Assembly (NCBI GenBank): GCA_011525185.1
Contig: WTIQ01000471.1
Location: 1-6,145 of the forward strand
Origin: Paracoccaceae bacterium
GTDB lineage: Bacteria; Pseudomonadota; Alphaproteobacteria; Rhodobacterales; Rhodobacteraceae
Direction of reading: 5' to 3'
Length of the DNA stretch: 6,145 nt
Under the pieces are notes generated by a model. It made no database searches. It saw only the letters and a list, made by a program, of their open reading frames with translations, and was not told the DNA's origin. Position 1 is the stretch's first letter. Each line of letters opens with the position of its first letter. Made by a program: the position numbers and the translations under genes. Positions 1 through 5,224 of this stretch are shown here, in pieces.

Positions 1-948
1 CATATTGTGCCAATCAGGCCGTCTTGTCTCATTCATCGACAAAATGACCTGAGAGATCAAACGCAAAGGAGATTGTGAAGGGATAGGTCTTTCGTAGCGT
101 AGCCGTTTACTGAACAGAGGATGGTTTGAAAAGACATCACCTCCACGAAGCGCCCTAAGCCAGTTACAAATAAAATAGGAATGATAATCGTCGGCGCGCA
201 ATCCCTCATGCGTCTCCGAAAATACATATTCGGATAATTCACCTTCGATCCAATTTTCCCAAACCTCATTGACTGGCATGCCAGCAAATCGCATCGCAAT
301 GCAAACCTCGGCAAGCAGGTCCACATTCATATCTAAAAATGCAAGAATTCCAGCATACTCAAGTGACACCAGCGCCTCTGCGTCTAATTTGGGATCTTGG
401 CGACCATAATTGCTGAAATAAAATACAATATGCGTGAGCTCATAAGCCGCTTTCCTGTTAGGAACAGCAAAGGTCTCTTTGTGATTGATAAACCTATTCA
501 AGCGAGACCAAACAGCGGGAATATCAGCGCTTGGTCTAATACCTGCCCTACTCATGAGGCGATGGACTTCACATCTTTGTAGATCAGAGAGCTCAGCTTC
601 TGCCAAGCCCTTTGATTTGATCCATTTCGCCATTGAATAGGACTTAGCTCCATGCATTCCCAAGGCCTCTAAATCCTGAGCAATGGAGAGCAAAAAGCGA
701 TAATATTGAGGAAAAAATGATAAACGTTCTTCGAGAGTTTGGTAAAATCCGTCATAAACCGACAAATCATGCGGCCCCAAATGGCAAGAGACGCTTTCAA
801 GGATATTTAAAAGCTCTCCGTTTTCTTTCATCCAATAAATACTGCTCTCTGGGCATCTTTCCTTCGCAAACTGGGATAAGACCGACGGGACTAGCCCCTT
901 GTGGACAGCTCGGTTTGCACCGAATTCGACAGATATAACATTTGACAT
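1..948 (-). CDS. Uncharacterised helical protein with ELTH motif, 3'-truncated by window edge
   Basis: The reverse strand is open from ATG at 948 to base 1, giving 316 codons with no stop, so the C-terminus lies outside the window. The protein starts MSNVISVEFGANRA, has no signal peptide or membrane segment, and looks mostly alpha-helical and cytoplasmic. Its most distinctive part is residues 168-182 (AYELTHIVFYFSNYG), followed by a hydrophobic helical stretch at about 195-219 and tryptophans at 230 and 233. I do not recognise the function with confidence. Similar ELTH...FY sequences occur, from memory, in uncharacterised Rhodobacteraceae proteins, possibly the family called DUF6902; that name is tentative. 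Codon use and amino-acid composition are typical of a real gene. An in-frame ATG at 993 would add 15 residues (MAAAVLQFCFEYIFS). Neither start has a convincing ribosome site; 948 is preferred because the extension looks non-coding. It lies 166 nt downstream of the Cys-repeat peptide gene on the same strand, so cotranscription is possible. Confidence 0.85.
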   Translation of the reverse strand, partial: MSNVISVEFGANRAVHKGLVPSVLSQFAKERCPESSIYWMKENGELLNILESVSCHLGPHDLSVYDGFYQTLEERLSFFPQYYRFLLSIAQDLEALGMHGAKSYSMAKWIKSKGLAEAELSDLQRCEVHRLMSRAGIRPSADIPAVWSRLNRFINHKETFAVPNRKAAYELTHIVFYFSNYGRQDPKLDAEALVSLEYAGILAFLDMNVDLLAEVCIAMRFAGMPVNEVWENWIEGELSEYVFSETHEGLRADDYHSYFICNWLRALRGGDVFSNHPLFSKRLRYERPIPSQSPLRLISQVILSMNETRRPDWHNM

Positions 949-981
949 GGAGAATATGTACTCAAAGCAAAATTGCAAAAC

Positions 982-1027
982 GGCTGCAGCCATAGGTTGG
1001 GATATGCGAGTGGTGGATGGCTGCAGC
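982..1027. repeat. Two copies of a GC-rich palindrome upstream of the ELTH protein
   Basis: GGCTGCAGC occurs at 982-990 and again at 1019-1027, 37 nt apart. The first copy extends to a perfect 10-bp palindrome, GGCTGCAGCC (982-991). Both lie 34-79 nt upstream of the ATG at 948, where an operator pair could sit. The first copy would be coding if translation began at the alternative ATG at 993. The repetition is visible in the sequence; a regulatory role is inference. Confidence 0.3.
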
Positions 1028-1032
1028 GCTAC

Positions 1033-1053
1033 CCTTAGGCAATTAACCTAAGG
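1033..1053. promoter_or_regulatory. 7-bp dyad between the peptide gene and the ELTH gene
   Basis: CCTTAGG (1033-1039) and CCTAAGG (1047-1053) form a perfect inverted repeat around a 7-nt AT-rich loop. It lies between the stop of the peptide gene (1115) and the start of the next minus-strand gene (948). No T-run follows on either strand, so it is not a standard intrinsic terminator. An operator, or a processing or attenuation hairpin in a shared transcript, are the likeliest roles. A second small hairpin, GGCAC (1076-1080) with GTGCC (1087-1091), lies just after the peptide stop. Confidence 0.35.
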
Positions 1054-1114
1054 CGGCACATAGGAGAGAGTGAGGGGCACTCCATCGTGCCGAATATCGT
1101 AGTTTTCCGCTCAG

Positions 1115-1345
1115 CTACGAACAAGAAAAGAACATTTCTGTGCCGAAACCTTCGCCCCCTGCACGCACTGGCTCAGAACATGAAAAATACAGCTCAGTCC
1201 CAGCTCCATCAAATTCATGATGATCTACTGGCTTCGAACATGAAAACATGAGCTCCGTTCCTTCACCTCCAAACAAGTCATTTAAATCATGCGGCAACAC
1301 CTCAACAACGTATTCTTTTTTCAATGCAAGCATTTGAGTTTCCAT
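1115..1345 (-). CDS. Short peptide with three C-terminal FSCS repeats, RiPP-precursor-like
   Basis: The 76-residue product splits into two parts. Residues 1-25 (METQMLALKK..., ending PHDLNDLFG) look like a charged, helical leader. Residues 29-76 hold three copies of GTE[LM]xFSCS: GTELMFSCSKPV (29-40), GTELYFSCSEPV (49-60) and GTEMFFSCS (68-76). The spacing is 20 then 19 residues, and the last motif ends at the stop codon. Each copy has one cysteine flanked by serines and preceded by an aromatic residue; there are no other cysteines. Synonymous and conservative differences between copies suggest selection on protein sequence. A leader followed by tandem near-identical cores is the usual layout of multi-core RiPP precursors. 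I do not recognise the family, and a metal-binding or substrate peptide is also possible. ATG at 1345 lacks a good ribosome site; ATG at 1333 has a weak GGA upstream. The frame stays open for 47 codons above 1345 but without ATG, GTG or TTG. The adjoining minus-strand ELTH protein is a candidate partner. Confidence 0.65.
   Translation of the reverse strand: METQMLALKKEYVVEVLPHDLNDLFGGEGTELMFSCSKPVDHHEFDGAGTELYFSCSEPVRAGGEGFGTEMFFSCS
1118..1261 (-). repeat. Three-copy GTE[LM]xFSCS coding repeat
   Basis: The three motif copies in the peptide gene lie at 1226-1261, 1166-1201 and 1118-1144 (minus strand). The first two also share a following PV dipeptide and keep clear DNA similarity. The third is more diverged at DNA level but conserves GTE, the aromatic residue and FSCS. 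The spacers (DHHEFDGA and RAGGEGF) differ in sequence but are glycine- and acid-containing and of nearly equal length. Confidence 0.8.
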
Positions 1346-1526
1346 TTCTTTGTTAGCAACTTCAGAAAAAACAACTTTAACGCCATTTTCAATAAGTTTA
1401 ATATTAAAAGCTGTTTTATATATATTTGATATACTTATGATTGTTTTAATGTAAAATACAAGGCTTACTGGCTGGTATTCATTATTTTAGATTAATATTA
1501 ATTAACAATTAAGAAACTCCGATTTT
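1346..1526. promoter_or_regulatory. AT-rich divergent intergenic region
   Basis: This stretch separates the minus-strand peptide gene from the plus-strand exonuclease gene. G+C is about 22% over 1381-1500 by hand count, far below the flanking genes. It holds several promoter-like hexamers on both strands. On the minus strand one example is TTTACA, a 16-nt spacer and TATATC, upstream of the peptide gene. Base composition makes such matches cheap, so no single promoter is assigned. It also contains the overlapping palindromes TTAATATTAA and TTAATTAA. It could be an AT-rich promoter or a nucleoid-protein binding zone. Confidence 0.4.
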
Positions 1527-1581
1527 GTGGCACTCCTTGCTTGTCTTGAGACATTGCTTTCAATACTCCCAGAAGTGAGAC

Positions 1582-1587
1582 AGGAGG
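1582..1587 (+). promoter_or_regulatory. Strong ribosome binding site fixing the exonuclease III start
   Basis: AGGAGG lies 8 nt before ATG at 1596. This supports 1596 as the start rather than the in-frame GTG at 1527. The MKIATFNING sequence that begins there is the conserved N-terminus of the family. Confidence 0.9.
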
Positions 1588-1595
1588 CGCAGCTC

Positions 1596-2375
1596 ATGAA
1601 AATTGCAACGTTCAATATCAACGGCATAAAAGCGAGACTAAACGCTCTGTGTGATTGGCTCGACGAAGCGCAACCCGATGTAGCGCTTCTTCAAGAAATA
1701 AAATCGGTCGATGAGGCATTCCCACGCGACGCTATAGAAGACAGAGGATACACAGTACATACGCATGGGCAAAAGTCGTTTAATGGAGTTGCGATATTAT
1801 CAAAGTTGCCGCTCGAAAATATCTCTCGAGGACTTCCAGGTGACGAGAGTGACGAGCAAGCACGATGGATCGAGGCAACGGTGATGGGAGAGCAAGCAAT
1901 TCATGTGTGCGGTCTCTACCTCCCCAACGGCAACCCTACGCCAGGACCAAAGTATGATTACAAACTGGCGTGGATGGAACGCTTATACACCCGTGCTCAA
2001 AACCTCATCCGAGACGAAATACCAGCAATGATGCTGGGCGATTATAACATCATTCAAAAACGGGAAGACGCGGCAACACCTGATGCTTGGATGACAGATG
2101 CTTTATTTCGACCAGAAAGTCGAGCGGCCTTTCAAAAAATTATGGCGCTTGGCTTTACGGATGCTCTACGGGCTGTTGATCCGCATACACGCCATTTTAG
2201 CTTTTGGGATTATCAGGAAGGTGCTTGGCAACGTGATGATGGTATCTTAATAGATCATATTTTAATGACCCCCGCCTGCGCCGATTTGCTTTTGGATTGT
2301 CAAATCGACAAGCATATCAGAGATCGGGAAAAACCATCTGACCATGTCCCTGTTTGGGTCAAGCTTAACGCTTAG
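1596..2375 (+). CDS. xthA: Exodeoxyribonuclease III (AP endonuclease, EEP superfamily)
   Basis: The 259-residue product fits the usual size (E. coli ExoIII has 268). The enzyme cleaves DNA 5' to abasic sites and removes nucleotides from 3' ends in base-excision repair, with Mg2+ in the active site, in the cytoplasm. Visible hallmarks are FNING with Asn7, QEIK with metal ligand Glu34, YLPNGNP with Tyr109, GDYNI with Asp149 and Asn151, IDHIL with Asp220, and the C-terminal SDHVPVW with Asp249 and His250. These match the E. coli catalytic set in order and spacing. The segment before Asp220 reads GILIDH; most relatives have Arg where this protein has Leu218, a substitution worth noting. The upstream 69 nt to the GTG at 1527 are excluded because a strong ribosome site precedes 1596. 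Its stop codon overlaps that of the convergent monooxygenase gene, so the two transcripts must overlap at their 3' ends. Confidence 0.97.
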   Translation: MKIATFNINGIKARLNALCDWLDEAQPDVALLQEIKSVDEAFPRDAIEDRGYTVHTHGQKSFNGVAILSKLPLENISRGLPGDESDEQARWIEATVMGEQAIHVCGLYLPNGNPTPGPKYDYKLAWMERLYTRAQNLIRDEIPAMMLGDYNIIQKREDAATPDAWMTDALFRPESRAAFQKIMALGFTDALRAVDPHTRHFSFWDYQEGAWQRDDGILIDHILMTPACADLLLDCQIDKHIRDREKPSDHVPVWVKLNA

Positions 2376-3538
2376 TGATCCGAAGGCACTTGCGTCACAT
2401 CATAGTGATAAATCCAGTCGAGGCGCCTGACGAGCTGTGCTGGCAAAAACTGCCCTAAGAGCGACATACCAAGATGCAGGCCATATCGGAGCGCGGGCTG
2501 AGATAAGTGATACTTCCACACATTTTTTTCAGCCTCAGTCAGAATTTTCTTGACCCTTGCTTGGCGCAGAGCCTGATACTGTGCAAATGCATTCGCTGGT
2601 GATGAAGCTGAACCCAAGGCTCGCGCGAGAACAAAAGCATCTTCTATGGCGAGATTTGCTCCCTGTGCCATAAAGGGAAGGGTTGAATGCGCTGCGTCTC
2701 CAACAAGCACAGTGTTCTTCTTATACCACAAATCTGGAACTGGCCGTCGAAACAAGCCCCATTCGTGAACACGGTCAATTTCAGTCAGAAGGGTCGGAAT
2801 ATCGCCCCCAAATTCCTCAAAAACGCAGCAGAGTGTTGCTTTCTCTCCAACAGATGACCAGCTCGATTTGGCCCAACTGGCCCGTTTCTCGACAAAGACC
2901 ATATTGATCAGACGACCCTGCCTAAGTGGGTATGTGACGACGTGTTTATTGGCGCCCATGTAAATTCGCGCACCGTCAAAATGCGGAACAACCGCTGGCA
3001 CGATAGCACGCCACGCCACATAGCCTGTATACTCGGGCAAAGAACTGTGGGCCACTTTATCCCGAACAACCGAATTAAATCCATCCGCGCCGATAAGAAC
3101 ATGAGAAGGCTCTGGGCTGTGAGTTAGTGCCTCACTATCCTCCATTATATCGGACTGTGGCGTTACGTTTAGCCCGAACTGGCACGAAATTCCATTTTCA
3201 TGACATGCAACTGCAAGCGCGGCGATCAGATCTGCCCTGTGAAGCATGTAGTGAGAAAAACCGCCACTATAGCGGTCTAAATCGACATAAGCGACTTTTC
3301 GGGCTGTGTTCGCATCCAAAAGCTCTACACCACGCGCTCGAACGCCCATCGCCTCAATTTGGGGCGCGAGACCCAGCGCCTTCAACACAAACATGCCGTT
3401 GGAGGAAATTTGAATTCCAGCACCAACATCACCGAATGCGGGCGCTTGCTCCACAAGGGAGGACACCACACCATGATGGCGAAGCGCCAAAGCCGCCGTC
3501 AGCCCAGCAATCCCAGCCCCAATAATCGTCGCCTTCAT
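2372..3538 (-). CDS. FAD-dependent aromatic-ring monooxygenase (class A, salicylate hydroxylase-like)
   Basis: The 388-residue protein has the three signatures of NAD(P)H-dependent single-component flavoprotein hydroxylases. These are the N-terminal Rossmann GAGIAG (7-12) with Glu30 to bind the FAD ribose, the central DG motif GADGFNSVVR (150-159), and the GD motif VGDAAHSTLPFMAQGANLAIEDA (279-301), which contacts FAD and the pyrophosphate. LHRADL (99-104) and YVAWR (173-177) are also typical of the salicylate and 3-hydroxybenzoate hydroxylase group. The family hydroxylates phenolic or related rings using O2 and FAD; the substrate here cannot be read from sequence, and a quinone-type substrate is also possible. 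No signal peptide is present, so it is cytosolic. ATG at 3538 lies 30 nt after the dksA stop and lacks a clear ribosome site, consistent with cotranscription or translational coupling with dksA. No flanking catabolic genes are present to indicate a degradation pathway. Confidence 0.93.
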   Translation of the reverse strand: MKATIIGAGIAGLTAALALRHHGVVSSLVEQAPAFGDVGAGIQISSNGMFVLKALGLAPQIEAMGVRARGVELLDANTARKVAYVDLDRYSGGFSHYMLHRADLIAALAVACHENGISCQFGLNVTPQSDIMEDSEALTHSPEPSHVLIGADGFNSVVRDKVAHSSLPEYTGYVAWRAIVPAVVPHFDGARIYMGANKHVVTYPLRQGRLINMVFVEKRASWAKSSWSSVGEKATLCCVFEEFGGDIPTLLTEIDRVHEWGLFRRPVPDLWYKKNTVLVGDAAHSTLPFMAQGANLAIEDAFVLARALGSASSPANAFAQYQALRQARVKKILTEAEKNVWKYHLSQPALRYGLHLGMSLLGQFLPAQLVRRLDWIYHYDVTQVPSDH

Positions 3539-3568
3539 TGGCAGCAGATCACAGTAAGACGGATTGAC

Positions 3569-3988
3569 TTAATCGTCGCGATGTACTTTTTCCCGGCGTT
3601 CATGGCGCTCCTGAGCTTCGAGGCTCATCGTCGCAATGGGGCGCGCATCCAAACGCTTTAGCGAAATTGGCTCCCCTGTCGCCTCACAATATCCATACTC
3701 GCCTTCTTCGATACGACGCAGAGCCGAATCAATTTTGGCAACGAGCTTGCGTTGGCGATCGCGTGTGCGCAGTTCAAGTGCACGGTCGGTTTCTTCACTC
3801 GCACGGTCCGCGATATCAGGAATATTGCGTGTCCCGTCTTGTAGCCCCTCTATGGTTTCTTTGCTCTCAGAAAGAAGATCCGATTTCCATGCCAACAGTT
3901 TGGCGCGAAAATATTCGAGTTGGCGGTCATTCATAAAAGGTTCGTCTTCTGCCGGAGTATAGCACTCGGGTGCTTTTTCTTGTTTCAT
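3569..3988 (-). CDS. dksA: RNA polymerase-binding transcription factor DksA (single-Cys alphaproteobacterial form)
   Basis: This 139-residue protein binds the RNA polymerase secondary channel and, with ppGpp, adjusts transcription in the stringent response. Counting from the ATG at 3988, the coiled-coil tip carries DIADRA (Asp58, Asp61, Ala63), matching the DxxDxA tip motif needed for activity. The C-terminal globular part reads GYCEATGEPISLKRLDARPI: only the first zinc-ligand cysteine (Cys101) remains. Positions equivalent to the other three are Thr104, Ser122 and Ala125. This degenerate zinc site is known from Rhodobacter-type DksA, so it is a lineage trait rather than damage. The start at 3988 is chosen because GGGAG lies 5 nt upstream and family members begin near this point. 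A TTG at 4000 would add only MGDV. It is probably the first gene of a unit with the monooxygenase, transcribed away from the MoxR gene. Confidence 0.96.
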   Translation of the reverse strand: MKQEKAPECYTPAEDEPFMNDRQLEYFRAKLLAWKSDLLSESKETIEGLQDGTRNIPDIADRASEETDRALELRTRDRQRKLVAKIDSALRRIEEGEYGYCEATGEPISLKRLDARPIATMSLEAQERHERREKVHRDD

Positions 3989-3993
3989 GACGT

Positions 3994-3998
3994 CTCCC
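3994..3998 (-). promoter_or_regulatory. Ribosome binding site deciding the dksA start
   Basis: On the minus strand GGGAG lies 5 nt before ATG at 3988. It overlaps the codons that would follow the alternative TTG at 4000, which has no comparable site, so ATG at 3988 is the better start. Confidence 0.7.
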
Positions 3999-4029
3999 AA
4001 TGTCGTCCTTTTTAGACGTGCGGTCCAAG

Positions 4030-4129
4030 TTTAGCCTGGTTCCCAGTTATAGGCAGTCACTACCCTAAGTCGCGACCGTTGTCACGTGGATTTAGCAAGT
4101 CATTGAAGCGAATTTGAGAACAGGCTAAA
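4030..4129. repeat. Mirrored 9-bp inverted repeat in the dksA/MoxR divergent promoter region
   Basis: TTTAGCCTG (4030-4038) and CAGGCTAAA (4121-4129) are perfect inverted repeats, 82 nt apart. Read in each direction of transcription, both give CAGGCTAAA at nearly the same distance from a start codon: about 41 nt before dksA and 37 nt before the ATPase gene. The CTAAA part could be a -10-like element; on the plus strand TTGAAG (4103-4108) lies 16 nt before CTAAAG (4125-4130). No equally good -35 is seen for dksA. Between the arms are two short palindromes, GTCGCGAC (4069-4076) and CACGTG (4083-4088), nearly symmetrical about the midpoint. The arrangement suggests paired promoters or a shared operator; this is inference. 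Confidence 0.45.
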
Positions 4130-4152
4130 GAATGCGAGCGAACAAAACGAAA

Positions 4153-4157
4153 AAGGG
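4153..4157 (+). promoter_or_regulatory. Ribosome binding site of the MoxR-family gene
   Basis: AAGGG lies 9 nt before ATG at 4167. An ATG at 4159 lies between them but is in another frame. The site supports 4167 as the start. Confidence 0.6.
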
Positions 4158-4166
4158 CATGTTCAA

Positions 4167-5006
4167 ATGAAATTCAGTGGCACTCAAGACTACGTTGCAA
4201 CCGAGGATTTGACAATCGCTGTGAATGCGGCAGTCACTCTTGAGCGGCCATTACTTATCAAGGGGGAACCTGGAACTGGCAAAACGGAACTTGCAAAGCA
4301 GGTTGCCAAGGGTCTTGGGCTTGAGATGATTGAGTGGAACGTCAAATCCACGACAAAAGCTCAACAGGGCTTATATGAGTATGATGCAGTGAGCCGACTT
4401 CGTGACAGTCAGCTAGGCGAAGAACGTGTGCATGACGTAAAAAATTACATCCGAAAGGGAAAACTGTGGCAAGCTTTTGAGGCTGATCAAAAGGTCGTTC
4501 TCTTAATTGATGAAATTGACAAAGCAGATATCGAATTTCCAAACGATCTTTTGCAGGAACTAGATAAAATGGAATTTTTCGTCTATGAAACAGGTGAGAC
4601 GATATCCGCAAAACAGCGTCCAATTGTAATAATCACCTCAAACAACGAAAAAGAACTACCAGACGCGTTTTTGCGACGCTGCTTTTTCCATTACATTCGC
4701 TTTCCTGATACTGAAACACTGTCAAGAATTGTGAAAGTCCACCACCCTGGCATCAAAGACGCCCTACTAACCACTGCATTAACACAGTTTTTTGAGTTGC
4801 GTGAACAGCCCGGAATCAAAAAGAAGCCCTCCACCTCTGAAGTACTGGATTGGCTAAAGTTATTACTTGCAGAAGATCTCACGGCTGAAGATATCAGACG
4901 CGATGGCGCAAATGCTCTGCCCAAATTGCATGGAGCGCTCCTTAAGAACGAGCAAGACGTGCATTTATTTGAACGCCTTGCCTTTATGGCTCGTGGAAAT
5001 CGTTGA
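4167..5006 (+). CDS. MoxR-family AAA+ ATPase
   Basis: The 279-residue protein is a complete AAA+ module of the MoxR type. These ATPases act as chaperones that mature or insert cofactors into target enzymes, usually with a VWA-domain (CoxE-like) partner. Walker A is GEPGTGKT (33-40) and Walker B is VVLLIDEIDKAD (110-121). Sensor 1 is ITSNN (156-160), followed by LPDAFLRRCFFHYI with the arginine-finger region at Arg170-Arg171. PSTSEVLDW (221-229) is the sensor 2 region. The C-terminal lid is shorter than in generic MoxR proteins but usual for this group of about 280 residues. It has no membrane segment. The gene is divergent from dksA. No VWA gene follows directly, as it commonly does; the next gene encodes a DUF2927-type lipoprotein 218 nt away. 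The target enzyme cannot be predicted from this window. Confidence 0.95.
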   Translation: MKFSGTQDYVATEDLTIAVNAAVTLERPLLIKGEPGTGKTELAKQVAKGLGLEMIEWNVKSTTKAQQGLYEYDAVSRLRDSQLGEERVHDVKNYIRKGKLWQAFEADQKVVLLIDEIDKADIEFPNDLLQELDKMEFFVYETGETISAKQRPIVIITSNNEKELPDAFLRRCFFHYIRFPDTETLSRIVKVHHPGIKDALLTTALTQFFELREQPGIKKKPSTSEVLDWLKLLLAEDLTAEDIRRDGANALPKLHGALLKNEQDVHLFERLAFMARGNR

Positions 5007-5089
5007 ACCATGATAAAAAACTGATAGCAAAAAACGGCTTTGATAAATTTTCCACCTTCTGGCCACATTCTCGCCAAAGACAGGTTTTA

Positions 5090-5117
5090 GCCAACATCCC
5101 TGTGAGGGATGCTTGGC
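5090..5117 (+). terminator. Strong hairpin after the MoxR gene, possible terminator
   Basis: GCCAACATCCC (5090-5100) pairs with GGGATG-C-TTGGC (5106-5117), giving an 11-bp stem with one bulged C and a TGTGA loop. It lies 84 nt after the ATPase stop. No T-run follows, so it may be a weak or factor-assisted terminator, or a stabilising 3' hairpin. It is nearly as stable when read on the minus strand. Confidence 0.4.
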
Positions 5118-5159
5118 CATAGACAAAACACTAAGGCAAGTGCACGTTTGAACTGAATT

Positions 5160-5177
5160 AAGAATGTAAGCATTCTT
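5160..5177 (+). other. AT-rich hairpin upstream of the DUF2927 gene
   Basis: AAGAATG (5160-5166) pairs perfectly with CATTCTT (5171-5177) around a TAAG loop, and the stem can be lengthened with one bulge. CATTTTGCTTT follows at a short distance, so it could be a weak terminator. It also lies about 48 nt before the next start codon and could be an operator or part of that gene's 5' leader. The rest of 5007-5224 holds no gene or other feature I can support. Confidence 0.3.
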
Positions 5178-5224
5178 GAACGCATTTTGCTTTCGAGTCT
5201 GCAAGGCGGGAAAATTGTATTAAT

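Noticed and set aside
57..326. Minus-strand 89-residue open frame, and plus-strand frames at 397-582 and 717-938
   Set aside because: They lie in other frames of the 316-codon minus-strand gene, which runs unbroken from 948 to 1 with protein-like composition.
1542..1553. TGTCT-TG-AGACA dyad upstream of exonuclease III as an operator
   Set aside because: It is only 5 bp per arm with no second copy or promoter context, so chance is likely.
1527..1595. N-terminal extension of exonuclease III from GTG at 1527
   Set aside because: AGGAGG precedes ATG 1596 at ideal spacing, and the family N-terminus begins there.
2942..3661. Plus-strand open frames of 61-132 residues across the monooxygenase gene
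   Set aside because: They are antisense to a gene with clear FAD-binding motifs, show no recognisable domains, and have no ribosome sites.
3636..3962. Plus-strand open frames of 108 and 89 residues across dksA
   Set aside because: They are antisense to the well-conserved dksA. The serine/arginine-rich composition is a complement artefact.
4342..5077. Minus-strand open frames of 93 and 128 residues across the MoxR gene
   Set aside because: They oppose a complete AAA+ gene and have no family resemblance.
5109..5156. 15-codon open frame (MLGHRQNTKASARLN) in the gap after the MoxR gene
   Set aside because: It is very short, has no ribosome site, and begins inside the hairpin stem.
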